Of a DNA stretch of 64,000 bases, positions 1 through 8,652 are shown one piece after another. A model generated the notes under the pieces. That model had not been told where the DNA came from. It saw only the letters and a program-made list of their open reading frames with translations, and made no database searches. Both the position numbers and the translations under genes were made by a program. The stretch comes from Pseudomonas wayambapalatensis. Lineage in GTDB: Bacteria > Pseudomonadota > Gammaproteobacteria > Pseudomonadales > Pseudomonadaceae. Positions within the stretch are counted from its first letter, which is position 1. Each line of letters opens with the position of its first letter. The stretch covers positions 4,191,501 through 4,255,500 of the forward strand of contig CP077096.1 of the NCBI GenBank assembly GCA_014268975.2. Direction: 5' to 3'.

Positions 1-1160
1 TGCGTGCCCAGGTCAAGGTTGACGAAGGCCGTGCCCAGGCGCCGACCGTGGTTGATGCCGAACTGCGCTTCGCTCAGACGATTGCTGCTGGCTCGCAGCA
101 GGCTGTCTTCGATGTAGTTGCGGGTGCGCAGATGGGCAACGCCCAGGTTGACCGAGGTCTTGCTTGTGGCGTCGCGATGCAGTACACGATCGACGCGCAA
201 TTGATGATTCTGGCTGTCGCCGGTCTGTTTGAAGTCGAAGCCGTTGGCCTGGCCTACGGAGCGGTAGTCGGACGCGCTGTAGCTGTACGAGAAGTTCCAC
301 CAGCCCCAGGGCAGGCTGTAGGCCAGCACCCCGTTCTTCGCCCCCTTGGTGTGATCGCTGACCACATCGTGGGCACCGCGTAGCACCAACTGGTCGGCCA
401 GGCCCAGCGGGCTATCCCACTCGAAGCCTAGGTTGACCTGCTGCTCGCCAGTGCTGCGTTGGCCTTCGTTGTTGCGCGACAGGGAAGCCCGCCAGGGCTT
501 CTGCGCCTGATTGCGTACCAGCACCTGGCTGCCACCCACCGCCTCGCCAGGGACCAGTTCCATCTGCGCCTTGTTCGAAGGCAGACGGTTGAGTTGGTCG
601 ACCATCTGCTCGATCTCACGCAGGTTCAGACGCTCACCGGGCGCGCCGGGAAAAGCCATGGCCAGCTCCCGCTCGCTCAGCCTGCTGTCGGGAGCTGCGC
701 GCAAACTCTCCAGGCGCCCCTCTACCACCAATACCTGCAGATGCCCGGTGGACAGGTCCTGCTGCGGCAAGTAGGCGCGGCTGGTCACTTGGCCACGATC
801 CAGATAATGGTTGGTGATGACCTTGAGGAGTTCGTTGAGCTGGCTGACACCCAGGCACTGACCAATGAACGGCTTGAGCAGGCGCTCGCGCTCGGTCTCG
901 GTGAGGCTGTCGGCACCCTTGAGGGTGATGGTGCGAATGGTGAAGCAGCGGGTGTCTTCAGTCGCCGGTACGGCACTCGGCGGCGCCGTGCTGCCGGGCA
1001 GGTTGCGCAGCTCTTCGATGCGCCGCTGCTGCTCTTGCAGCAGGCGATCCTGGCGGTCGCGTATAAGATCCTGCTCCAGCGGCGAGGCCGCCAGGGCAGG
1101 CATGCTGGCAGTCAGCATGAGAATCGCGCTGCAAAGGCGTGTGCGAAACCCTGTCGCCAT
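1..1160 (-). CDS. TpsB/ShlB-family outer-membrane transporter of two-partner secretion (partial, 3' end off window)
   Basis: Reading the minus strand from an ATG at 1160 gives an uninterrupted frame of 386 residues that runs off the left edge. It opens with a signal peptide (cleavage near ALA-ASPLEQD), followed by a Q/R-rich stretch and a cysteine-bearing POTRA region (CFTIRTITLKGADSL, then GQCLGVSQLNELLKVITNHYLDRGQVTSRAYLPQQ). The barrel begins with RASLSRNNEGQRSTGEQQ. This matches ShlB/FhaC/HecB proteins, which export a large TpsA partner across the outer membrane. Family members are about 550-590 residues, so roughly a third is missing. The tpsA partner, if adjacent, should lie left of the window. 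The start is supported by AGGGA eight bases upstream and a good sigma70 promoter at 1196-1224. Confidence 0.9.
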   Translation of the reverse strand, partial: MATGFRTRLCSAILMLTASMPALAASPLEQDLIRDRQDRLLQEQQRRIEELRNLPGSTAPPSAVPATEDTRCFTIRTITLKGADSLTETERERLLKPFIGQCLGVSQLNELLKVITNHYLDRGQVTSRAYLPQQDLSTGHLQVLVVEGRLESLRAAPDSRLSERELAMAFPGAPGERLNLREIEQMVDQLNRLPSNKAQMELVPGEAVGGSQVLVRNQAQKPWRASLSRNNEGQRSTGEQQVNLGFEWDSPLGLADQLVLRGAHDVVSDHTKGAKNGVLAYSLPWGWWNFSYSYSASDYRSVGQANGFDFKQTGDSQNHQLRVDRVLHRDATSKTSVNLGVAHLRTRNYIEDSLLRASSNRLSEAQFGINHGRRLGTAFVNLDLGT

Positions 1161-1195
1161 GTTCCAGTCCCTGGGCGGTGAAAAAGTGGGGACGG

Positions 1196-1224
1196 AGAAT
1201 ACAGAGATGGCCTTTTGGCGTCAA
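1196..1224 (-). promoter_or_regulatory. Putative sigma70 promoter of the tpsB gene
   Basis: On the minus strand TTGACG (1219-1224) is followed after exactly 17 bases by TATTCT (1196-1201), close to the sigma70 consensus. It lies about 35 bases upstream of the tpsB ATG. The promoter is seen by eye only. Confidence 0.5.
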
Positions 1225-1314
1225 TTTGACATCACATCAAGGGCAAACAGCTACATGCTGAACCTTTGCTGGCCGGCCAGACTCCACCGATAGACTGCAC
1301 AAGGAGCAAGCGCC

Positions 1315-1587
1315 ATGAACGTTATCTGCCGCATCACCCTGCTCGCCACCCTGTCCTGCGCCCTGCCCGCCTGGGCCTGCACACCGGAAGAAGCCACGCA
1401 AAAGCGCGAGGAGCTGGCCAAGCTGGTGACTCAACTGACCGAGCAGAACCCGCAGAAGGCCAAGGAGATCAACGACGAACTCCAGGGCATGGAGCTAGGG
1501 ACGGCGAGCAAGGACTTGCCAGACAAATGCCAGCTGATCGACAAGCGCGTGAAGGAGTTGAAAGAGGCGGAGCAAAAGGCGAGCTGA
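1315..1587 (+). CDS. Small exported protein of unknown function
   Basis: A 90-residue protein with a clear Sec signal peptide (MNVICRITLLATLSCALPAWA, cleavage after AWA) and a mature part of about 70 residues that is highly charged and helical, rich in K/E/Q, with two cysteines (one at the mature N-terminus, one in DKCQLIDK) that could form a disulphide. The start is supported by AAGGAGC eight bases upstream. It is divergent from tpsB and ends just before a REP pair. I do not recognise a named family; similar small periplasmic proteins are common in Pseudomonas. Confidence 0.75.
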   Translation: MNVICRITLLATLSCALPAWACTPEEATQKREELAKLVTQLTEQNPQKAKEINDELQGMELGTASKDLPDKCQLIDKRVKELKEAEQKAS

Positions 1588-1608
1588 ATCAAGCAGCCTG
1601 ACCCCCTT

Positions 1609-1755
1609 TGTGGGAGTCGCGGTTCGGCGCCCCGACTGGTGCCGCGATCGGACGCGACGCGGCCGCAAACCAGGCCGCCGGGATGTCTCTGGAACACCGC
1701 GGTGACTGGGTTGCGGCCGCTTCGCGCCCGATCGCGGCACGAGGCCGCTCCCACA
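1609..1755. repeat. Pair of inverted REP-like elements (BIME)
   Basis: Two arms facing each other: TGTGGGAG..GTGCCGCGATCGG at the left and its near-complement ending in GCTCCCACA at the right. The arms share the inner block GTGCCGCGATCGG-CGCGA-GCGGCCGCAA with three mismatches. It lies between the convergent ends of the small exported gene and the DEAD-box helicase gene, the usual place for P. putida REPs, and could act as a bidirectional transcript-end structure. Confidence 0.8.
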
Positions 1756-1766
1756 GGGATGGGGGG

Positions 1767-3089
1767 TTATTCTGCCTTCGGCGTACGCTTCTTCAGCGGT
1801 GCCAGGCCATCGGAGCTGGCCAGCGGCGCGTTCGGGCGCGGCTTGGCGGTTGGTTTGCGCTTGGCGGCGGTCTTCTTCTCGCCGGTCTTCTTGTCGACCT
1901 TTTTCTTCTTCGCGCCAACCGCCTTGCCCGAAGCCTTGACCTTCTTCGGCCCGCTGTAGGTGCCCTTGACCTCCTTGATGACGCGGCGCTCGAACTGCTG
2001 CTTGAGGTAGCGCTCGATGCTCGACATCAGGTTCCAGTCGTTATGGGTGATCAGCGAGATCGCCAGGCCTTCGCCACCGGCGCGGCCGGTACGGCCCACA
2101 CGGTGCACGTACTCGTCGCCGCTGCGTGGCATGTCGAAGTTGATCACCAGGTCCAGGCCGTCGATGTCCAGGCCACGGGCCGCCACGTCGGTGGCGACCA
2201 GCACTTTGGAGCTGCCCTGCTTGAAGCGCTCGATGGCCAGCTTGCGGTCCTTCTGGTCCTTCTCGCCGTGCAGGACGAAAGCCTTCACGTCCTTGGCCAC
2301 CAGGTGACCGTAGATGCGGTCGGCCAGGGCGCGGGTGTTGGTGAAGATGATCGCCTTGTCGAAGGTCTCGTTGGCCAGCAGCCACTGCACGATCGCTTCT
2401 TTATGCTGGTCGTGGTCGGCGGTGATGATCTGCTGACGGGTGCCTTCGGCCAGTTGCGAGACACTGTTGAGCATCAGGTGCTCAGGGTCTTTCAATACCT
2501 TGCCGATGATGTCGCGCAGCGCTGCACCGCCGGTGGTGGCGGAGAACAGCAGGGTCTGCTCGCGGTTCTCGCACTCCTTGCACAGGCGCTCCATGTCTTC
2601 GGCAAAGCCCATGTCGAGCATGCGGTCGGCTTCGTCGAGGATCATCACCTGCACGTGCGAGAGGTCGAGGTTGCCCGCGTTGAGGTGCTCGAGCAGACGG
2701 CCCGGGGTGCCGATCAGCACGTCCGGCACCTTGCGCAGCATCGCGGCCTGCTCCTTGAAGTCTTCGCCGCCAGTGACCAGGCCAGACTTGATGTAGGTGA
2801 ACTGCGAGAACAGCTGCACCTGCTTGAGCGTCTGCTGCGCCAGCTCGCGGGTCGGCAGCAGGATCAGCGCACGGATCTCGACCCGCGGCCCGCTCAGGTC
2901 GACCAGGCGGTTGAGCAGCGGCAGCACGAAGGCTGCGGTCTTGCCGCTGCCGGTCTGCGCCGTGACCCGCAGGTCACGCCCTTGCAGGGCCAGGGGAATG
3001 GCCGCCGCCTGCACCGGGGTCGGCTCGACAAATTTAAGCTCGGCCACGGCTTTGAGCAGGCGTTCGTGCAGGGCGAATTGGGAAAACAC
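1767..3089 (-). CDS. DEAD-box ATP-dependent RNA helicase
   Basis: A 440-residue helicase with the family motifs in order: Q motif (FVEPTPVQ, about 20-27), Walker A AQTGSGKT (44-51), PTRELA (79-84), TPGR (128-131), DEAD (152-155), SAT, the C-terminal RecA domain ending in HRVGRTGRAG, then a basic lysine/alanine-rich tail from about residue 380 that probably binds RNA non-specifically. It should unwind or remodel RNA, in ribosome assembly or decay. The overall layout resembles SrmB/RhlE-type proteins, but the subfamily cannot be fixed by eye. It starts with GTG, preceded by TGAGG ten bases upstream. It is divergent from the mechanosensitive channel gene. Confidence 0.92.
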   Translation of the reverse strand: MFSQFALHERLLKAVAELKFVEPTPVQAAAIPLALQGRDLRVTAQTGSGKTAAFVLPLLNRLVDLSGPRVEIRALILLPTRELAQQTLKQVQLFSQFTYIKSGLVTGGEDFKEQAAMLRKVPDVLIGTPGRLLEHLNAGNLDLSHVQVMILDEADRMLDMGFAEDMERLCKECENREQTLLFSATTGGAALRDIIGKVLKDPEHLMLNSVSQLAEGTRQQIITADHDQHKEAIVQWLLANETFDKAIIFTNTRALADRIYGHLVAKDVKAFVLHGEKDQKDRKLAIERFKQGSSKVLVATDVAARGLDIDGLDLVINFDMPRSGDEYVHRVGRTGRAGGEGLAISLITHNDWNLMSSIERYLKQQFERRVIKEVKGTYSGPKKVKASGKAVGAKKKKVDKKTGEKKTAAKRKPTAKPRPNAPLASSDGLAPLKKRTPKAE

Positions 3090-3229
3090 GGGTGTACCTC
3101 AGACAGATGCGGACAATTCGGTTGCATAGGGTAACGTTTTCCGTGGCCAGAGCCGAGTTTCTTTTGGCACCATCAGCGACTTCCGCGCATCGACTGCGCT
3201 TCGTTTAATGTGAATATCGGCCTTATCCC

Positions 3230-4504
3230 ATGGACATCCAACGACTCTGGCACGACACCCTCGACCTCTGGGGCGTTCTCGACCAACATCCACTGCTGCA
3301 CGCGGCCCTCGGCCTTGGCGTGCTGTTGCTGGTATCGCTGCTGGTAGGCCGCCTGGCACGCCTGCTGGTGGTGCACGTCAGCCGTCTGCTGGCCCGTCAG
3401 CCCACGCTCCGGTGGCTCGATGACCTGCGCGACAACAAGGTACTGCAGCGCCTGGCGCAGACCACGCCGTCACTGGTGGTGCAGTTCGGCCTGCGCCTGG
3501 TGCCGGAGTTGTCCGATACCGCGCAGCATTTCCTGGGCAACCTTGCGCTGGCCTTCACCCTGCTGTTCATGACCCTGGCGGTGTCGTGCCTGCTCGACGC
3601 CCTGCTGGACATCTACGCCCGCACCGAACACGCACGCACCCGCTCGATCAAGGGCTATGTGCAACTGGCGAAGATGGCGCTGTGGGTGTTCAGTGCCATC
3701 GTCATCGTCGCCACCCTGATCGACCGCTCGCCGCTGTTGCTGCTGTCGGGCCTGGGTGCAATGTCGGCGGTGCTGCTGTTGGTGTACAAGGATACGTTGC
3801 TGTCGTTCGTTGCCAGCGTGCAGTTGACCAGCAACGACATGCTGCACGTTGGCGACTGGATCGAGATGCCCCAGGTCGGCGCCGATGGCGATGTGATCGA
3901 CATCACCCTGCACACGGTCAAGGTGCAGAACTTCGACAAGACCATCGTCTCCGTCCCCACCTGGCGCCTGATGAGCGAGTCGTTCCGCAACTACCGCGGC
4001 ATGCAGCAGTCCGGCGGGCGGCGCATCAAGCGCAGCCTGTTCATCGACGCCACAGGCGTGCGTTTTCTCACTCAGGAAGAGGAACAACGCCTGGGCGGCG
4101 TGCGCCTGCTCGGCGACTACCTGGCGACCAAGCGCAAGGAGCTGCACGACTGGAACGAGGCCCAGGGCCTGGTCGCCGAACTCTCGGCCAACCGCCGCAA
4201 GCTGACCAACATCGGCACCTTCCGCGCCTTCGCCCTCGCCTACCTGCAGAACCACCCCGAGGTGCATCCGGACATGACCTGCATGGTTCGCCAGATGGAG
4301 ACCGGCGCCGAAGGTGTGCCGCTGGAGATCTACTGCTTTACCCGCACCACGGTGTGGGGCGAGTACGAGAGGATCCAGGGGGATATCTTCGATTACCTGC
4401 TGGCGGTGTTGCCGGAGTTTGGGTTGAGTTTGTATCAGCAGCCTAGTGGTAGCGATATGCGCTCAGGGCTGGCGGCGCGGGTCGAGCGGATGAGCGAGGC
4501 CTAA
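3230..4504 (+). CDS. Mechanosensitive ion channel, MscS family (YbdG-like)
   Basis: A 424-residue inner-membrane protein with several N-terminal hydrophobic segments (about 20-45, 100-125, 145-165, 168-190), then the MscS core: the pore helix region LLVYKDTLLSFVASVQL and the beta domain opening with NDMLHVGDWIEMP, followed by VKVQNFDKTIVSVPTW. The long C-terminal cytoplasmic part and the length match E. coli YbdG (415 residues) rather than small MscS. It would release solutes on hypo-osmotic shock. It is divergent from the helicase gene and probably monocistronic, being followed by a hairpin at 4559-4575. Confidence 0.9.
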   Translation: MDIQRLWHDTLDLWGVLDQHPLLHAALGLGVLLLVSLLVGRLARLLVVHVSRLLARQPTLRWLDDLRDNKVLQRLAQTTPSLVVQFGLRLVPELSDTAQHFLGNLALAFTLLFMTLAVSCLLDALLDIYARTEHARTRSIKGYVQLAKMALWVFSAIVIVATLIDRSPLLLLSGLGAMSAVLLLVYKDTLLSFVASVQLTSNDMLHVGDWIEMPQVGADGDVIDITLHTVKVQNFDKTIVSVPTWRLMSESFRNYRGMQQSGGRRIKRSLFIDATGVRFLTQEEEQRLGGVRLLGDYLATKRKELHDWNEAQGLVAELSANRRKLTNIGTFRAFALAYLQNHPEVHPDMTCMVRQMETGAEGVPLEIYCFTRTTVWGEYERIQGDIFDYLLAVLPEFGLSLYQQPSGSDMRSGLAARVERMSEA

Positions 4505-4927
4505 AAAGCGCTCCCCCTGTGGATGCGGCGGTTCAGCGCCCCGAATTGCCCCGCGAAAGGGCCGCAAAGCGGCCCTCTGCAATGAAAAGCCGTATCCGAT
4601 AACCAATGGAAGCTCAAACTCTTGGGTTTCCACCTAAAAGCCGCATAGCAACTCGCGCCTCCCTGCCAGTACTTCGCTTGCGCAACGCGTAGCCGCACTT
4701 ATCGGTTGCCCATTTAAACCGCAAATAATCTGCATGCTGAGCGATCGTGTGCCGAACCATTTGAGCAAGTCCTATGTCAACGACAGAGCCGCGTACAGAT
4801 AGGGGCGCGCTGGCCTACAGTGCAGAAAGTGCTTTGGACTGATGGGCATCAGACGGCTGCTTTATCAGCCCTGCGCGCGTCCAGTAACTGCCCATCGCGC
4901 TCCCCCTTGTTTTTAGAGACTGCGTCC
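4505..4927. other. 423-bp intergenic stretch without a supported gene
   Basis: It contains a short hairpin GGGCCGC-AAA-GCGGCCC at 4559-4575 that could end the upstream transcript, but without a T run. The rest is AT-richer than its surroundings and holds no convincing gene. An upstream in-frame GTG/ATG region at 4820-4927 is open but has no coding character, so the MFS gene is started at 4928. Confidence 0.6.
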
Positions 4928-6172
4928 ATGGAACACTCGAGCTGCGCCGCTTCGCACGACCGTGCCCTTGACTGGCTGAACTTCTTCCTGGCTGACGTGC
5001 GTGACGGACTCGGCCCCTACCTCGCCATCTACCTACTTGCCGTGCACCAGTGGCAGCCGGCGAGCATTGGCCTGGTGATGAGCCTGGCAGGCATTGCTGC
5101 ACTGGTGGCGCAAACTCCAGCGGGAGCCTTGATTGACCGCACGACAGCCAAACACGCGGTGGTCGTGACCGCCGCCGTGCTGGTGACCGGCAGCTGCCTG
5201 CTGCTGCCGTGGATTTCGTCGTTCGCCGGGGTGGCCTTGACCCAGACGATCGGTGCCATAGCAGGCTCGCTGTTCGCTCCGGCGATTGCCGCCATCTCGC
5301 TGGGCATCACAGGCCCCAAGGCCTTTACGCGAAGGGTGGGTCGCAACGAGACGTTCAACCATGCGGGCAATGCCTGCTCAGCATTGCTGGCCGGTGGCTT
5401 GGCGTATCTGTTCGGCCCGGTGGTGGTGTTCTATCTCATGGCGGTCATGACCGTAGCCAGCATTGTGGCGATGTGGCGTGTGCCAGCAGCCGCCATCGAC
5501 CACCAGGTGGCTCGCGGCCTTGTCCATGGTCCGGGTTGTGCTGAAAACCTTGCCAGGTTCAGGGTCCTCCTGCACAACCGCACGCTCTTGGTATTCGCTG
5601 TGTGCTGCGCTTTATTCCACTTGGCCAACGCGGCGATGCTGCCGCTGGTGAGCCAGAAGCTATCGCAAGTCGACCTGCGCTTGGCCACGCCACTCACATC
5701 CGCCTGCATCGTCGCAGCGCAGTTGGTGATGGTGCCGATGGCGCTGCTCGTGGGGGCAAAGGCCGAGACCTGGGGGCGCAGGCCGTTCCTTCTGGCCGGC
5801 TTTTTCATCCTACCGCTACGCGGAGCCCTGTACGTTGCGTCCGACAATCCCTTCTGGCTGGTTGGCGTGCAATTGCTCGATGGAATCGGCGCAGGCATCT
5901 TCGGAGCATTGTTCCCGATCGTGATCAAGGACTTGACCGAAGGCACCGGGCGCTTCAATTTCAGCCTTGGCGCGCTGACGGCGGTGTTCGGACTGGGCGC
6001 TGCGCTCAGCCCTGGGATTGCCGGGCTGGTTGTTCAAGCAGCCGGCTACGATGCGGCATTCCTGACCTTGGCCGGCATTGCCGCGGTCGCCTTCGCAATA
6101 GTGCTGATGGCGCTGCCGGAGACTCACCCGCGCGTCGCACCATCGCCCCTGCCTACCCCTGCCGGAAACTAG
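4928..6172 (+). CDS. MFS transporter (probable drug/ion exporter)
   Basis: A 414-residue major-facilitator protein with about 12 hydrophobic segments. The first, LDWLNFFLADVRDGLGPYLAIYLL, and the loop 2-3 signature near GALIDRTTAKHAVV are typical of MFS exporters. The start at 4928 was chosen because the protein then begins as family members do; the open frame extends 36 codons further upstream without coding character. It is separated by only 7 bases from the downstream ArsB-like gene, so the two are surely co-expressed and possibly translationally coupled. Substrate unknown; it does not look like ArsJ. Confidence 0.85.
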   Translation: MEHSSCAASHDRALDWLNFFLADVRDGLGPYLAIYLLAVHQWQPASIGLVMSLAGIAALVAQTPAGALIDRTTAKHAVVVTAAVLVTGSCLLLPWISSFAGVALTQTIGAIAGSLFAPAIAAISLGITGPKAFTRRVGRNETFNHAGNACSALLAGGLAYLFGPVVVFYLMAVMTVASIVAMWRVPAAAIDHQVARGLVHGPGCAENLARFRVLLHNRTLLVFAVCCALFHLANAAMLPLVSQKLSQVDLRLATPLTSACIVAAQLVMVPMALLVGAKAETWGRRPFLLAGFFILPLRGALYVASDNPFWLVGVQLLDGIGAGIFGALFPIVIKDLTEGTGRFNFSLGALTAVFGLGAALSPGIAGLVVQAAGYDAAFLTLAGIAAVAFAIVLMALPETHPRVAPSPLPTPAGN

Positions 6173-6179
6173 ACGCCTC

Positions 6180-7427
6180 ATGCCTTACAGCGAAAATGCC
6201 TCGATCATCTGGACGGTAGCCGCTCTGGCAACCTGCGGTGTCATCCTGCGCCCATGGCGGATCCCGGAATACGTCTGGGCCATGGGCGGTGCGCTGCTAC
6301 TGACAGGCCTGGGCCTGATCACACCGCGCAGCGCTCTGGCGGCAGTGGCCGAAGGCGGCGACGTGTACCTCTTCCTGATCGGCATGATGGTACTGGCCGA
6401 GCTTGCACGCCAGGAGGGGCTGTTCGACTGGCTGGCCCGCTACGCGGTCCGCCACGCCCGAGGTTCGGGGCAAAGACTGTTCGACCTGGTATTTCTGGTG
6501 GGTACGCTGGTCACCGTGTTCCTGTCCAACGATGCAACGGCGGTGGTGTTGACTCCCGCGGTGTATGCGGCGTGCAAGGCTGCCAAGGCCGAGCCTTTGC
6601 CCTACCTGTTGATCTGCGCCTTCATCGCCAACGCCGCCAGTTTCGTGCTGCCGATTTCCAACCCGGCCAACCTGGTAGTCTTCGGCAGCCAGATGCCCCC
6701 GCTACTGGAGTGGCTGAGGCAGTTCAGCTTGCCATCGCTTGCGGCAATCGCTGTGACCTATCTGGTGCTGCGCCTGACCCAACGCCGGCAGATCCGCCAA
6801 CCGCTGACCCTGAATGTGGATAACCAGCCACTGTCTCTGGGTGCCCGTCTATGCGCAGTGGGCATCGTGCTCACGGCAATTCTGCTGCTGGGGGCCTCAG
6901 CGCTGGACCGGGCACTAGGCCTGCCGACCTTCTGTGCCGGCGTGGCAACCACAGCACTGATCCACTTACGCCAGCGGCGTAGCCCGATGCCGGTGCTACG
7001 CCATGTGGCGTGGGGTGTGCTGCCGTTGGTGGCGGGCTTGTTCATACTGGTCGAAGCTGTCGCCCAGACCGGCCTGATAGTGCAGCTTGCCCAGGGGCTG
7101 GCTGCTCTGGCCGCAGACTCGACGATCAGGGCCAGTTGGGTGGGAGGCGTGGGCGTGGCCATCGCCAGCAACCTGATGAACAACTTGCCGACTGGACTGA
7201 TAGCCGGGTCCATGGGGTCGCTGGTGGCCCTGCCGCAGCAGGTGACCGCTGCGCTGCTGATCGGCGTCGACCTGGGGCCGAACCTGTCGATTACCGGATC
7301 ACTGGCCACCCTTTTGTGGTTGGTGGCGATCCGTCGCGAAGGGGCGCATGTCAGCGCCTGGAACTTTTTGCGTCTAGGGGTGCTGGTGATGCCGCCTGCA
7401 CTTGCAGCAGCACTGCTGGCGCTATAG
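6180..7427 (+). CDS. ArsB/SLC13-type (ion transporter superfamily) membrane transporter
   Basis: A 415-residue protein of about 11 hydrophobic segments. Two symmetry-related signatures typical of the ArsB/CitM ion-transporter clan are visible: VFLSNDATAVVLTPAV with ASFVLPISNPANLVVFG in the first half, and ASNLMNNLPTGLIAGS with DLGPNLSITGSLATLLW in the second. ArsB proteins export arsenite/antimonite, but no arsR, arsC or arsH lies nearby, so an oxyanion or organic anion is equally possible. It follows the MFS gene after 7 bases. The pairing of two unrelated transporters in one transcript is unusual. Confidence 0.82.
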   Translation: MPYSENASIIWTVAALATCGVILRPWRIPEYVWAMGGALLLTGLGLITPRSALAAVAEGGDVYLFLIGMMVLAELARQEGLFDWLARYAVRHARGSGQRLFDLVFLVGTLVTVFLSNDATAVVLTPAVYAACKAAKAEPLPYLLICAFIANAASFVLPISNPANLVVFGSQMPPLLEWLRQFSLPSLAAIAVTYLVLRLTQRRQIRQPLTLNVDNQPLSLGARLCAVGIVLTAILLLGASALDRALGLPTFCAGVATTALIHLRQRRSPMPVLRHVAWGVLPLVAGLFILVEAVAQTGLIVQLAQGLAALAADSTIRASWVGGVGVAIASNLMNNLPTGLIAGSMGSLVALPQQVTAALLIGVDLGPNLSITGSLATLLWLVAIRREGAHVSAWNFLRLGVLVMPPALAAALLAL

Positions 7428-7634
7428 CGTCGGGACCCGTGCAGGGGCAGCTTGATGGCGGCGAGCGGCCCCAGACGATTTTTGGGGGGAATACAACGCT
7501 TCCACGAAGCTCAACTTTCTACCTGTAGATGCCATTGGTGGGGAGAAAGTAAAACATTCTTAATCGCTGATTAATCACAACTTTGAGCTTCGCCCAGGTA
7601 GGATTTTGCGCGTATACCTGTGGAGAAAGCTCCG

Positions 7635-8429
7635 ATGTTCCGCATGCTGTTTTGTGCCACCCTCTTAACCACTTCATTCGCCTGCTCGGCTGCTGACGTT
7701 GTACACGGCGGTAAGGAAACACTGACCGTTCTGAGTTCCGGCGGGATCATGGGCGCCATCCGGGAAGTAGCGCCAGCGTATGAGAAGAAATATGGCGTGA
7801 AGCTGGAAATTCTAGCCGCCCCATCGATGGGGGATACCCCACAGGCCATCCCAAACAGACTCGCTCGTGGTGAGCAGGCGGATGTTGTGCTGATGGTTGG
7901 TTCGGCCCTCGACAACTTGGTCGCCAGTGGACAAGCCGACAAAACGAGTCGAATCGATCTCGGAAAATCTTTCATTGCCATGGCCGTTCGCAAAGGTGAA
8001 CCGAAGCCAGACATAAGCACCATGCAGACCTTACGCAAAGTGCTGCAAGATAGCAGCTCCGTCGCTTACTCCGACAGCGCAAGCGGGGTATATCTTTCCA
8101 AGACGCTGTTCCCTCGCATGCAGCTTGGTGAACAGTTCGAGTCGAAGGCTCACATGATACCTGCCGAGCCCGTAGGCGCAGTGATCGCTCGTGGCCAAGC
8201 ACAGATCGGCTTTCAACAGCTAAGTGAGCTTAAGCCAGTAAAAGGTATCGACATCGTTGGTCTGATCCCGGCAGAAGCGCAGAAAATGACCCTGTATTCG
8301 GGCGCTGTCGTCAACAAGAGCCAGCATCACGCCGCAGCCCAGGCGCTGCTCGATTACCTGGCCTCATCAGAAGCCGACGCAGCGATCAAAGATAGTGGCT
8401 TGACGCCGCTACCCCATCCAGCAAGCTGA
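7635..8429 (+). CDS. Orphan ModA-like periplasmic substrate-binding protein
   Basis: A 264-residue secreted protein: signal peptide MFRMLFCATLLTTSFACSA, then a type II periplasmic binding fold (LTVLSSGGIMGAIREVAPAYEKKYGVKLEI, later RGEQADVVLMVGSALDNLVASGQ and AYSDSASGVYLSKTLF), the arrangement of molybdate/tungstate-binding ModA relatives. No ABC permease or ATPase gene is adjacent, so it is an orphan receptor or serves a distant transporter. The ATG at 7635 has GGAG nine bases upstream; a GTG at 7620 is in frame but overlaps that site. Base composition is visibly less GC-rich than in neighbouring genes, which together with the transporter pair upstream suggests an acquired block. Confidence 0.8.
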   Translation: MFRMLFCATLLTTSFACSAADVVHGGKETLTVLSSGGIMGAIREVAPAYEKKYGVKLEILAAPSMGDTPQAIPNRLARGEQADVVLMVGSALDNLVASGQADKTSRIDLGKSFIAMAVRKGEPKPDISTMQTLRKVLQDSSSVAYSDSASGVYLSKTLFPRMQLGEQFESKAHMIPAEPVGAVIARGQAQIGFQQLSELKPVKGIDIVGLIPAEAQKMTLYSGAVVNKSQHHAAAQALLDYLASSEADAAIKDSGLTPLPHPAS

Positions 8430-8612
8430 CGACACGCGCCGACATTGACCACGCGGCTCCGCAAGACACGACGGTCTCGCCTCAGCCTTCGCTGCGCGCG
8501 TGTCGGCTTTGGGTCGAGAGCATTCGGTCACGGTCAGCAAGCCGCCGCTCTCGGCCAACCCTATTTCAGTTGGCCGCATAGACTCGCTGAATTGCGCGTA
8601 TCCTCGGCCGGT

Positions 8613-8641
8613 CCTACAGGCGCGGGCTTGTCCCGCGATCA
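8613..8641 (-). repeat. REP element
   Basis: The core GCGGGCTTGTCCCGCGAT preceded by CCTACAGGC is a minus-oriented P. putida REP. It lies immediately downstream of the AEC transporter gene (stop at 8653). The remaining 8430-8612 stretch holds no gene I can support. Confidence 0.75.
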
Positions 8642-8652
8642 TCCCGTAGCAG

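Noticed and set aside
1608..3134. 508-codon plus-strand open frame
   Set aside because: Antisense to the DEAD-box helicase gene, which has all helicase motifs.
4501..4698. 65-codon minus-strand ORF after the MscS gene
   Set aside because: No ribosome-binding site, no recognisable domain, and it overlaps a hairpin region.
6180..7427. Calling the locus an ars operon
   Set aside because: Only an ArsB-type transporter is present; no arsR, arsC, arsH or ArsJ/GAPDH partner was found nearby.
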